From contig DATLIX010000091.1 in the NCBI GenBank assembly GCA_035539215.1, forward strand, positions 62,001 through 126,000: DNA of 64,000 nucleotides, written 5' to 3'. The position numbers were made by a program, and so were the translations under genes. This DNA comes from Dongia_B sp035539215. GTDB lineage: Bacteria > Pseudomonadota > Alphaproteobacteria > Dongiales > Dongiaceae. Below, one piece after another: positions 43,964 through 52,546 of this stretch. Within the stretch, counting starts at the first letter, position 1; each line of letters begins with the position of its first letter. The notes below the pieces were generated by a model. It did not search any database. It worked only from the letters and a program-made list of their open reading frames with translations, and was not told the origin of the DNA.

Positions 43964-44661
43964 AAATCAGCGATATGCATTGGCAACAGGTCGAAACCTA
44001 TCTCAAGAAAGACGACCGCGCTGTGCTGCCGATCGGCAGTACCGAGCAGCACGCCTTTCTCAGCCTCTCGGTGGATTCGATCCTCTCGGAAAAGGTCTCC
44101 GCCGATGCGGCGGAACCGCTGGGTGTGCCGGTCTTCCCCGCCTTGCCCTATGGTATCACACCTTATTTCACCGCCTATCCGGGTACCATCAGCCTGAAGG
44201 TGGAGACCCATGCCCGCATCATGCACGACATCCTCGATTGCCTGAAACGCCAGGGTTTCCGCCGCATCCTCATCGTCAACGGCCATGGCGGCAACCAGCC
44301 GGCCCAGAGTGCGGCCGGTGAATGGCAGTCGGTCAATGAAGAGGTCACGATCAAATTCCACAACTGGTGGAATGCGCCGAAGACCTGGGCGAAGGTGAAG
44401 GAGATCGATCCCGTCGCCTCTCATGCTTCCTGGATGGAGAACTTTCCCTGGACGCGGGTCGCCGGCGTCGAACAACCCACGCAGCAGAAGCCGATGATCG
44501 ACTTCACAAAGCTGCGTCTCTATGGCCCGACCGCCCTGCGCGATTTTCTGGGCGACGGCAATTTCGGCGGCTATTACGAGCGCAGCGACGCGGAGATGAC
44601 GGCGCTCTGGGATGTCGCTGTCTCGGAGACGCGCGAACTCCTGGAAACCAACTGGTCATGA
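43960..44661 (+). CDS. Creatininase-family amidohydrolase
   Basis: A 233-residue metal-dependent hydrolase of the creatininase/FAPy-deformylase fold. Metal ligands Glu29 and His31 lie in LPIGSTEQHA, and Asp39 in VDSI; the second cluster is VNGHGGNQ. The family hydrolyses cyclic or linear amides (creatinine, mycofactocin precursor peptide, formamidopyrimidines). The specific substrate is open. The gene shares ATGA junctions with both neighbours and belongs to the regulator-led operon. Confidence 0.88.
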   Translation: MKISDMHWQQVETYLKKDDRAVLPIGSTEQHAFLSLSVDSILSEKVSADAAEPLGVPVFPALPYGITPYFTAYPGTISLKVETHARIMHDILDCLKRQGFRRILIVNGHGGNQPAQSAAGEWQSVNEEVTIKFHNWWNAPKTWAKVKEIDPVASHASWMENFPWTRVAGVEQPTQQKPMIDFTKLRLYGPTALRDFLGDGNFGGYYERSDAEMTALWDVAVSETRELLETNWS

Positions 44662-45710
44662 GCGGCGGCATGTCAGGCGGCACGACTCTCGTCTGGGGCG
44701 CCGGCGCCATCGGCGGCACGATCGGTGCCGCCTTCATTCGCGATGGTGAGGACATCCTCTTCGTCGATCAGGATGCGGCGCATGTCGCGGCGATCAATGC
44801 GCATGGCCTGACGATCACCGGGCCCATCGCCCCGCATGCCGTCAAGGCGCGCGCATTCCTCCCCGGCGAGGTGAACGGCACCTATCAACGCGTCTTCCTG
44901 GCCGTGAAGGCACACCATACGGAAGCGGCCCTTGCCATGCTGCAGCCGCATCTCGCACCCGACGGCTTCGTGGTCTCGTTCCAGAACGGTCTCAACGAAC
45001 GGGTCATCGCCGCCGCCATCGGCGCGGAACGAACCGTCGGCGCCTTCGTCAATTTCGGCGCCGACTATCTCGAGCCCGGCGTGGTGCTCTATGGCGGCCG
45101 CGCGGCCGTCGTCGTCGGCGAGCTCGACGGGCGCCGCAGCGAACGTATCGAGACGCTGCATCGCCAGTTGCTGCGTTTCGACGACAGGGCGATCCTCACG
45201 GCGAATATCTGGGGCTATCTGTGGTCGAAGCTGATCTATGGCGCGCTGCTTTTCGCCACCGCCGTTACGAATGACAGCATCGCCGATGTCCTGGCGCTCG
45301 CCCGCTATCGGCCGGTGCTGACCGACCTTGCCCATGAAGTCGTTCGCGTTGCGGCGGCCGAGGGTATCCGCCTCGAATCCTTCGACGGCTTCGATCCCGG
45401 CGCCTTCTCGCTGGAGGCATCGCCTGCCGAGACCGAGCGCTCTTTCGACGAGATGGTCGCCCATAACCGAAAATCGGCGAAATCGCATTCCGGCATCTGG
45501 CGCGACCTTGCCGTGCGCAAGCGCAAGACCGAGGTCGACGCGCAGCTGGGCCCGATCGTCGAGATCGGCGGGCGGCACGGCATACCCACCCCGATCACCG
45601 CAAAACTGATCGAGCTCATCCATCGCACCGAAGCCGGCGAGCGTCGTCTTGAACTGGCGGGATTAGATGAACTGGCGCGCGCCGCCAACGTCGCGGCGGG
45701 CGCGGTATGA
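44658..45710 (+). CDS. Ketopantoate reductase-like dehydrogenase (PanE/ApbA family)
   Basis: A 350-residue NADP-type reductase. The Rossmann motif is VWGAGAIGGTIGAAF, and the linking segments FLAVKAHHTEAAL, VVSFQNGLNE and the catalytic-Lys stretch WSKLIYGALLF are present. The family reduces 2-oxo acids to 2-hydroxy acids. At 350 residues it is longer than PanE (about 300), and its setting beside a hydrolase and an SDR speaks for a catabolic paralogue rather than pantothenate synthesis. The ATG overlaps the preceding stop. Confidence 0.87.
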   Translation: MSGGMSGGTTLVWGAGAIGGTIGAAFIRDGEDILFVDQDAAHVAAINAHGLTITGPIAPHAVKARAFLPGEVNGTYQRVFLAVKAHHTEAALAMLQPHLAPDGFVVSFQNGLNERVIAAAIGAERTVGAFVNFGADYLEPGVVLYGGRAAVVVGELDGRRSERIETLHRQLLRFDDRAILTANIWGYLWSKLIYGALLFATAVTNDSIADVLALARYRPVLTDLAHEVVRVAAAEGIRLESFDGFDPGAFSLEASPAETERSFDEMVAHNRKSAKSHSGIWRDLAVRKRKTEVDAQLGPIVEIGGRHGIPTPITAKLIELIHRTEAGERRLELAGLDELARAANVAAGAV

Positions 45711-46456
45711 GCGCACGGTTTGCCGGCAAACAGGTCCTGGTAACCGGAGCGGCCCATGGATTCGGCCGGGCGATCGCGCTTGCCTTCGCCAGCCAAGGCG
45801 CGGGGGTCACGGCCTGCGACATCATCCATGACGAGGTGGCGGAAACCGCGCGCCTTGCCGGCGGTGCCTGCCGCCCCCGGGTTCTCGATGTGACCGATTC
45901 CGCCGCCGTCAAAAGCCTCGCCGCCGAACTCGACGATAGCGTCGATATCCTGGTGAACAATGCCGGCGGCGTGCGCGGGCAGAGCGGCCGGCCGATCGAG
46001 CAGATCACGCCGCAGGACTGGCATGACGTGGTCGATGTCAACCTGACGGCTGTCTTCCTGATGGCGCAGGCGGTGGCGCCGGGCATGAAGGCGCGGCGCT
46101 GGGGCCGCATCGTCAACATTTCCAGTGGCGCCGGCCTCGGCATCAGCCTCACCGGCATCCAGGCCTATGCCAGCGCCAAGGCAGGCCAGATCGGCCTCAC
46201 CCGGCAGCTGGCGCATGAACTCGGCCCCTGGAACGTCACTGTCAATAATGTGGCGCCGGGCTTCATCCGCTCAAACCCCGCGACCGAGCGTCAGTGGGAA
46301 GCGATGGGTGCCGCGGGCCAGGAAAAGCTGATCCAGAATGTCGCCCTCAAACGGCTCGGCCGGCCCGAAGACATCGCCAATGCCGTCCTCTTCTTTGCTT
46401 CCGAAGAAGCAAACTGGATCTCCGGCCAGGTCCTCAGCGTCGACGGCGGCAAGTGA
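45707..46456 (+). CDS. Short-chain dehydrogenase/reductase
   Basis: A 249-residue classical SDR: TGAAHGFG in place of the usual TGxxxGIG, NNAGG, VNISSGA, catalytic YASAK and the ending ISGQVLSVDGG. The Asp after strand 2 (CDIIHDE) suggests NAD. Last gene of the GntR-creatininase-PanE-like operon, coupled by ATGA. It probably oxidises a hydroxy intermediate of that pathway. Confidence 0.88.
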   Translation: MSARFAGKQVLVTGAAHGFGRAIALAFASQGAGVTACDIIHDEVAETARLAGGACRPRVLDVTDSAAVKSLAAELDDSVDILVNNAGGVRGQSGRPIEQITPQDWHDVVDVNLTAVFLMAQAVAPGMKARRWGRIVNISSGAGLGISLTGIQAYASAKAGQIGLTRQLAHELGPWNVTVNNVAPGFIRSNPATERQWEAMGAAGQEKLIQNVALKRLGRPEDIANAVLFFASEEANWISGQVLSVDGGK

Positions 46457-46525
46457 ATACGGATCGGCGCTGAAGCGCGGCTAGAGAACTGCTCACCTGA
46501 CGCTGATACCCACCAGATGTCGTCC

Positions 46526-48484
46526 TCACGCATCCGCCCGGGCAGCCGGGCGCACCAGATCGATCATATCGCGAACGGTGATGCGGTCGCCAACGCCCAG
46601 CGCCTGGACCGCCGCGCCGTACATCACGGTATCCTTCGGGCAGGCGACGACGAAAGTGTCGACATCGCCCAAAGCGAGAGCTTCCTTGATGCGGCTTTCA
46701 CTCGGGCGCTCGACGGATTTGCTGTCATCCATGAAGATGCGTCCGCCGCCGGCACCGCAGCAGAAACTGTTTTCCCGGCAGCGGGGCATTTCATGCAGCC
46801 TATGGCCGGCGCGCTGGATGATCTGCCGCGGTGCATCGAAGCCGTTGTTGTAGCGACCGAGATAACAGGGGTCATGATAGGTCACGACACGACCGGTTTC
46901 CGCGACCAGGGATAACGTGCCGGCTTCGATCAGTTCGGCGAGCAGCTGCGTATAATGCACAACCTCGTAATTCTTGCCGAACAGGCGGTATTCCTGGCGC
47001 AGCGCATTCAGGCTGTGCGGGTCCGTCGTCATGATGCGCTTGAAGGAGCACGCATCCAGCGTCTCGATATTCTGCCGTGCCAAGGTCTCGAACATGACCT
47101 CTTCGCCGACCCGACGAACGTCATTGCCGCTGTTCTGTTCCGCCTCGTAGAGAATACCGAAATTGACGCCGCATTCGTGCAGGGTTTGCGCCACCTTGAC
47201 CGTGATCGCCTGCACGCGCGGATCGAACGAGGCGAAATCGCCGACGAACCAGAGGACGTCGACTTCTTCCTTGCGCGCATCCTTGATCTTGAAAGCGAGA
47301 TCCTTGGTCCATTTGGCCCGCTGCCGCGCCGGCTTTCCCAGCGAATTGCCATTGCGCTGCAGGCTGGTCAGTGCATCCTGCAACATCGGCTCGACCGCGC
47401 CTTCCTCAACTAGGCTGCGCCGCATCTCGATGATCTTGGTCATCGGCTCGATCCGCACCGGACAGACCTCGATACAGGCGCGGCAGGAGGTGCAGGCCCA
47501 CAACGTCTCCTTGCTGATCACGCCGCCGATCAGCGGCACATCCCGCTCCTCCCCGCGTTCCCGGGCGATCATGTGATCGCGCAGGTTCATGATCACCTTC
47601 TTGGGGCTGAGCGGCAGACCGGCGGCATGCGCCGGGCAGGCCTCCTGGCACCGGCCGCATTCCGTGCAGGAGACCAGATCGAGTTTGTGTTTCCAGCTGA
47701 ACTGATCGATATCGGCAACGCCGGCACTTTTGTCCTGGGGGGTCAGCGCCGACACGGCTCCCTTGGGCAGCAGGCTGCGAAGATAGATATTCGGGATCGC
47801 CAGGAACATATGGCGATGTTTCGAGCCGGGGATATAGATCAGGAAGCCGAGAACGACACAGATATGCGCCCAATAGAAGGCCGCCGCCCCGCGGGCGGCG
47901 GTGGCCGGATCCAGCGAAAAGAGGCCCAGCAATGTCGCCAGGCCCGTGCTGACCGGCCGCCAGGCTGAGGCATGCCCAACCTCGGCGAGACGAAAGGCAT
48001 TTTCCAGCAGCATGGTACAGACGACGCCGGAAACCATCACATAGATGAACCAGGCATCGGCCGCGTTCGAGCCGGCAAACCGGGCCGGCTTCAGAAAGGC
48101 GCGCTGATAGGCGGCCATCAGCAGCGCGGCGATGACGACAAGGGCAAAGACATCCTGTGCCAAGGCAATCCAGCTATTGCCGCCGATCGGTTCCAGAGAA
48201 AAGCCGGGAATAAGACCGGAGCCGAAGCTCTGGATGATGGCGCTGAAAAGTACGACGAAGCCGCAGAACATCATCGCGTGCAGCGTACCGGAATAGCGCT
48301 TGCGGAAGAGCCGCCGATGGAGCCCGACATCGGTGGCGACGCCGGCCAGCCGCTCGCCGGCACCCTCAACAGGCTGGCTACGCGGCGCGCGAAGCACCGG
48401 TGCCAAAATCCGGTAGAAGCGCAGGCCCGATATCGTCACCGTGCCGAGGAGCAGCAGGATGAGCACGATCTGGGTAGTCGGCAT
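46526..48484 (-). CDS. Membrane-bound (Fe-S) oxidoreductase, DgcB/HdrD-like
   Basis: A 652-residue protein that joins a nitrate-reductase-gamma-like membrane part (about six segments, residues 1-240) to a heterodisulfide-reductase-like soluble part. Two 4Fe-4S sites are C273-x2-C276-x2-C279-x3-C283 and C331-x2-C334-x2-C337-x3-C341. Two CCG-type domains follow, with HDPCYLGRY and NSFCCGAGGGRIF. DgcB-like proteins take electrons from flavoproteins or ETF and reduce quinone. It is encoded 1 nt after etfA, and the pair etfBA precedes it, which strongly suggests that it serves as the ETF outlet to quinone. Confidence 0.9.
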   Translation of the reverse strand: MPTTQIVLILLLLGTVTISGLRFYRILAPVLRAPRSQPVEGAGERLAGVATDVGLHRRLFRKRYSGTLHAMMFCGFVVLFSAIIQSFGSGLIPGFSLEPIGGNSWIALAQDVFALVVIAALLMAAYQRAFLKPARFAGSNAADAWFIYVMVSGVVCTMLLENAFRLAEVGHASAWRPVSTGLATLLGLFSLDPATAARGAAAFYWAHICVVLGFLIYIPGSKHRHMFLAIPNIYLRSLLPKGAVSALTPQDKSAGVADIDQFSWKHKLDLVSCTECGRCQEACPAHAAGLPLSPKKVIMNLRDHMIARERGEERDVPLIGGVISKETLWACTSCRACIEVCPVRIEPMTKIIEMRRSLVEEGAVEPMLQDALTSLQRNGNSLGKPARQRAKWTKDLAFKIKDARKEEVDVLWFVGDFASFDPRVQAITVKVAQTLHECGVNFGILYEAEQNSGNDVRRVGEEVMFETLARQNIETLDACSFKRIMTTDPHSLNALRQEYRLFGKNYEVVHYTQLLAELIEAGTLSLVAETGRVVTYHDPCYLGRYNNGFDAPRQIIQRAGHRLHEMPRCRENSFCCGAGGGRIFMDDSKSVERPSESRIKEALALGDVDTFVVACPKDTVMYGAAVQALGVGDRITVRDMIDLVRPAARADA

Positions 48485-48485
48485 G

Positions 48486-49445
48486 TCAGCGAGCCCTCTG
48501 GCTCAGCGCATCCTTGAAAGCCGGCAGGAAGTCGGCCACGTCAACATGGGCGCCGATATGCGCGTGATCGAAGATCGGCGCCTTGGCATCGGTATTGATC
48601 GCGACGATGCAACCGGATGTCCCCATGCCCTCGATATGCTCGGGGGCCCCTGAAACACCCAAAGCGACATAGAGCTGCGGCTTGACCTTGCGGCCCGACT
48701 TTCCGACCTGGCGTTCCTTGGGAAGCCAGCCGATATCGATGATCGGCCGGCTTCCGACCAGTTCGCCGCCCATCAGTCCGGCGACCTCCCGCGCTTCGAC
48801 AATCGCGTCTTCGTCGCCGATTCCGCGGCCGACGCAGAGCAGGCGATCCGCCTTGGTGATGTCGACAGCGTTTGGATCCGGCTGAGTCGCCGAGGCAAAA
48901 GTTATCCGGTTTGCCGCCGAGCCTGAGGGAAGCTGAAGCTCGGTCACCTCCGCTTGCCGCGACTGGCCCGATGAGCCTTCGCTGAAGGTGCCGGCATTGA
49001 CCAGGAGCACCGCCGGAAGCTCCGTCTCCGTTGTCGCAACCAGCTTGCCGCCATAGACCTGGTTATCGACGTTCAGCTTGCCGCCGACTGCGCGGATCGC
49101 CGTGCAGTAGCTGAGCAGCGGCAGATTCCGTTGGATCGCGATGACGGGACCGAGATCGAGACCCGAGGTTGTATAGCCGAGCAGGATCAGGTCCGGTTGG
49201 GCCGTCTCGACGGCCGCCGCCATGAGGACAGCGTGCAATTGCGGATTATAAACTGCTCTTTCGGCAGCGGGTCCGGTCAGGACCCGATCGGCATCGAGAT
49301 CGAGAACGGAGGAAACATCGCCTCCGAAATATGCGAGCTCCACCCGCCCGTCGGCGCCGGCCAATTGCCTGGCACCCTGCGCCAGCTCTCGAGCAATCGT
49401 TGTCGGCCTGCTGTCGAGGCTATCGACATAGACGAGAATATTCAT
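48486..49445 (-). CDS. etfA: Electron transfer flavoprotein alpha subunit
   Basis: A 319-residue FAD-binding subunit. The C-terminal FAD domain has GRGIGDEDAIVEAREVA, then WLPKERQVGKSGRKVKPQL, GVSGAPEHIEGM, AINTDAKAPIF and DHAHIGAHVD. It forms a heterodimer with EtfB and carries electrons from dehydrogenases to a membrane oxidoreductase. The ATG at 49445 starts the typical N-ILVYVD; a GTG at 49454 overlapping the etfB stop is an alternative. Confidence 0.95.
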   Translation of the reverse strand: MNILVYVDSLDSRPTTIARELAQGARQLAGADGRVELAYFGGDVSSVLDLDADRVLTGPAAERAVYNPQLHAVLMAAAVETAQPDLILLGYTTSGLDLGPVIAIQRNLPLLSYCTAIRAVGGKLNVDNQVYGGKLVATTETELPAVLLVNAGTFSEGSSGQSRQAEVTELQLPSGSAANRITFASATQPDPNAVDITKADRLLCVGRGIGDEDAIVEAREVAGLMGGELVGSRPIIDIGWLPKERQVGKSGRKVKPQLYVALGVSGAPEHIEGMGTSGCIVAINTDAKAPIFDHAHIGAHVDVADFLPAFKDALSQRAR

Positions 49446-49450
49446 TTTCT

Positions 49451-50215
49451 TCACCCCAGAAGTCCGCGTGTAGCCAAGATCTCGACGAGCTTTTCAGCGA
49501 CCTGCTCCGCTGAACCATCAAGCATCTCGGCGCTGGACGCCCGCTCGGGAACCTTCAGCTGCTGCACCGACTGGATGATCGCATCACCCGGCAATGTCGC
49601 CTCAGTCTTGTTGATCGTGGCCGAGCTGGCCTGCCGGAGCTTGCTGCCCGAGACATAACGCGGTGGCTTGGAGGCCGTCTGGATACCAAGAACGACAGGC
49701 GTGACGGCTTCAAACCGGGCCGCGTAGCCGCCGCTATATTCCTGGGCAACGGTCAGACGACCGGCCCCGGCAACGATTCCATTCACCGCATTCAACACGG
49801 GCCAGCCCAGCGAGCCGGCGAGGAACGGCGCCAATTGCCCAAACACATCTTCGGGCGTCTGCACGCCCGTGAGGACGATATCTACACCGAGCTGCTCGAT
49901 GATGGGCTTGAGCAACACCGCCGCGGCACGCGACGGAACCACCGGGCCGAGATCGTGACCAACCAGAACAGCCTCATCGGCGCCACGGGCGACTGCCGTC
50001 TGCAACTGACGTTCGGCACCTTCCCCCGCCAAGGCAATGGCCGTCACCTTTGCGCTGGTCTGTTCCTTGATCAGAACAGCTTCCTCCAATGCATGATCAT
50101 CGAATTCGTTGAGCTTGAGGCCGACCCATTCCCGATCAATCTCGCAGCCGCTTTCGGCAATCTCGAGTTCTTCGGCAAGATCCGGGACAATACGAAGTAC
50201 TACCGCAATATGCAT
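49451..50215 (-). CDS. etfB: Electron transfer flavoprotein beta subunit
   Basis: A 254-residue subunit. The AMP/nucleotide segment is NEFDDHALEEAVLIKEQ, followed by AVARGADEAVLVGHD, DIVLTGVQTPEDVFGQ and VLGIQTASKPPRYVS, all typical of EtfB. GGGGAGG lies 4 nt before the ATG. First gene of the etfB-etfA-Fe-S operon; divergent from a GMC oxidoreductase operon, with several palindromes in the promoter gap. Confidence 0.95.
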   Translation of the reverse strand: MHIAVVLRIVPDLAEELEIAESGCEIDREWVGLKLNEFDDHALEEAVLIKEQTSAKVTAIALAGEGAERQLQTAVARGADEAVLVGHDLGPVVPSRAAAVLLKPIIEQLGVDIVLTGVQTPEDVFGQLAPFLAGSLGWPVLNAVNGIVAGAGRLTVAQEYSGGYAARFEAVTPVVLGIQTASKPPRYVSGSKLRQASSATINKTEATLPGDAIIQSVQQLKVPERASSAEMLDGSAEQVAEKLVEILATRGLLG

Positions 50216-50331
50216 TGCGCCTCCCCTTTACGCGCGCCGATTGAACCGGTCGCCCACGCGTACGGCACAGACGATCCACCGCGGCGACTTCTGTAGATTC
50301 TTTGCTGCCTCATACAAAAACTCGGCGCCGA

Positions 50332-50362
50332 AGTTGTCAACTATAATGTCGACAATATTGTC
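50332..50362. promoter_or_regulatory. Cluster of overlapping TTGTC/GACAA palindromes
   Basis: In 31 bp: AGTTGTCAACT (50332-50342), AATGTCGACAAT (50345-50356) and the perfect 12-bp palindrome GACAATATTGTC (50351-50362). They lie between the divergent etfB and GMC genes. The core TTGTCAAC is also found at 62180-62187 in the promoter gap at 62.2 kb. The shape fits the sites of FadR/VanR-type GntR proteins. Confidence 0.6.
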
Positions 50363-50445
50363 AGAACGATTCCGATGTGCCATGTTTGGGGCAAGAAAAA
50401 TAAGTCGCCGCGCCGAAAGGCCGGCATGTCGCGGGGAGAAACAGC

Positions 50446-52080
50446 ATGACATCAAGTACCACCAGACCGCCCAAAACCGCCGATGTGCTGATCATCGGCG
50501 CCGGGGCTTCCGGATCGGTCGCGGCCAAGCATCTGTCGGAAAATGGCTTCAGCGTCGTCTGCCTGGAGCAGGGCGGGCGCGTCGACAATGCGGAATTCTG
50601 GGGCGACAAGCCGGAATGGGAACTGATGTCGCAGAAGCGCTGGCACCCCAATCCCAATGTCCGCGACCTGGAGCAGGATTACCCGATCGACACGTCGGAC
50701 TCTGACGTCAACCCGTTGATGTACAGTGCCGTCGGCGGCAGCACGATTTTGTATGCCGCGCATTGGCAGCGTTTCATGCCGTCGGATTTTCGCGTGAAGA
50801 CCCTCGATGGCGTCGCCGACGACTGGCCCTTCACCTACGAAGAACTCGAGCCGTTCTATGACCAGATGGACATGGAGATGGGTGTTTCCGCCCTGAACGG
50901 CGATCCCGCTTATCCGGCCGGAAAAGCAGCGCCGCTGCCGCCCTTGCCGATCGGCAAGATCGGCATGAAGGCAGCCGAGGGCATGAACAAACTGGGCTGG
51001 CATTGGTGGCCCGCACCCAATGCGATCCCCTCCAAGCCTTATGGTGGCCGCAATCAATGTGTGCGCCGCGGCACTTGCCTCACCGGCTGCCCGGAGCGCG
51101 CCAAGGCATCCTTCGATCACACCCATTGGCCACAGGCTCTGAAGAGCGGAGTCGTCCTGATCACTGGCGCCCGCGTGCGTGAAATCACCGTCGACAAGGA
51201 CGGCCTCGCCAATGGCGCCACCTATATCGACCGGACCGGTCGCGAGCGTCACCAGCAGGCCGGCATCGTCATTGTCTGCGCCAATGGCGTCGGCACGCCC
51301 CGCCTGTTGCTGTTGTCGACCTCGGGACGTTTTGCCAATGGCCTTGCCAATTCATCGGGTCTCGTCGGCAAGAACCTGATGATGCATCCCTATGCCGCCG
51401 TCACCGGCTATTTCGACGAGCCGCTGGAAAGCTGGCTTGGCCCGGCCGGTCAGACCATCCAGTCGATGCAGTTCTATGAAACCGACAAGTCACGTGGTTT
51501 CGTGCGCGGCGCCAAATGGCAGGTGATGCCCTCCGGCGGGCCGCTCGGCATGCGTGCGGCCTATGGCGGCAAGCCACTGGAAGAAGCCTGGGGTGCCAAT
51601 CTCCACCGTAATACCCGGAAGGTTTTCGGGCGGGCCTTCGAATGGGGCATCATCGCCGAGGATCTGCCGGACGAGACCAATGCCGTTGTCCTGCATTCCT
51701 CGCTCAAGGACAGCGACGGCATAGCCGCGCCGAAGATCGTCTACAAGAATTCGGACAACACGAAGAAGCTGATCGACTTCCATCTCGAGCGCGCCAAGGA
51801 AGCCACCCTGGCGGCGGGTGCGGTCGATATTTCCCTGACGCCGCTGATGCGTGATTGCGGCTGGCATCTGATGGGAACCTGCCGCATGGGCACCGATCCG
51901 CAGCGATCGGTCGTCGATCAATATGGGCGAAGCCACGACGTGCCGAATCTCTTCATCTATGACGGCAGCGTCTTCGTCACCTCATCCGGCTTCAACCCGA
52001 CCGGGACGATCGCCGCCGTGGCTCTCCGCTCGGTCAAGCACCTGATCGCCAACCGCCGTAACCAGAAGGTGGCAGCATGA
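50446..52080 (+). CDS. GMC-family flavodehydrogenase, copy 1 (gluconate/keto-sugar dehydrogenase type)
   Basis: A 544-residue FAD enzyme. The dinucleotide motif is VLIIGAGASGSVAAKHL (residues 14-30). C205-x5-C211-x3-C215 (QCVRRGTCLTGC) is the place where FAD-GDH and related enzymes bind an Fe-S cluster. The active-site His is in CGWHLMGTCRMG and the partner Asn in SSGFNPTGTI. It should oxidise a sugar or polyol hydroxyl. No signal peptide is seen on either subunit, so the enzyme is likely cytoplasmic. GGGGAGA lies upstream of the ATG. The stop overlaps the small-subunit ATG. Confidence 0.9.
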   Translation: MTSSTTRPPKTADVLIIGAGASGSVAAKHLSENGFSVVCLEQGGRVDNAEFWGDKPEWELMSQKRWHPNPNVRDLEQDYPIDTSDSDVNPLMYSAVGGSTILYAAHWQRFMPSDFRVKTLDGVADDWPFTYEELEPFYDQMDMEMGVSALNGDPAYPAGKAAPLPPLPIGKIGMKAAEGMNKLGWHWWPAPNAIPSKPYGGRNQCVRRGTCLTGCPERAKASFDHTHWPQALKSGVVLITGARVREITVDKDGLANGATYIDRTGRERHQQAGIVIVCANGVGTPRLLLLSTSGRFANGLANSSGLVGKNLMMHPYAAVTGYFDEPLESWLGPAGQTIQSMQFYETDKSRGFVRGAKWQVMPSGGPLGMRAAYGGKPLEEAWGANLHRNTRKVFGRAFEWGIIAEDLPDETNAVVLHSSLKDSDGIAAPKIVYKNSDNTKKLIDFHLERAKEATLAAGAVDISLTPLMRDCGWHLMGTCRMGTDPQRSVVDQYGRSHDVPNLFIYDGSVFVTSSGFNPTGTIAAVALRSVKHLIANRRNQKVAA

Positions 52081-52505
52081 CGACGACCCTCGACGCCAGG
52101 CTTCGGGAAACCTTCGCCGCCATCGCCGACGTGCTGATCCCGAACGCCGAAGGCATGCCGGCCGCCAGCGAAGTCAAGGTGCATGAGACGATGCTGGACC
52201 ATATCGTCGCCTTGCGCCCCGACCTTCGCGAGGACCTTCTGCGTGGCCTCACCAAGGCCGCCGGCCGCAACGCGACCGAAGCCGCCAATGACCTGAACAA
52301 GACCGACGCCGCGGCCCTGAGCGCCATCGGCCTGGTGGCTTCGGCCGGATACTACATGACACCACGGATACGCGAATTGATCGGCTATCCAGGCCAGGAG
52401 AGCCGTCCCGATTCCGACCCTGATGCCGTGCCTGAATATGTCAAGAACGGGATGCTGCAGCAGGTGATCGATCGCGGCCCGATTTTTAAACCAACACCCA
52501 AATAA
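52077..52505 (+). CDS. Small subunit of GMC dehydrogenase, copy 1 (gluconate 2-dehydrogenase subunit 3-like)
   Basis: A 142-residue helical protein: LRETFAAIADVLIPNAEGMPAAS, YYMTPRIRELIGYPGQES and a PIFKPTP end. It corresponds to subunit 3 of membrane gluconate 2-dehydrogenase, which is needed to fold or export the catalytic subunit. Usual members carry a Tat signal on this subunit; this one begins directly with TTTLDARLRETF and has none. Overlaps the GMC stop (ATGA). Confidence 0.85.
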   Translation: MTTTLDARLRETFAAIADVLIPNAEGMPAASEVKVHETMLDHIVALRPDLREDLLRGLTKAAGRNATEAANDLNKTDAAALSAIGLVASAGYYMTPRIRELIGYPGQESRPDSDPDAVPEYVKNGMLQQVIDRGPIFKPTPK

Positions 52506-52546
52506 GCACACCAAGTAAGAACGTCTCATTTTCCGGGGAGGGAACC

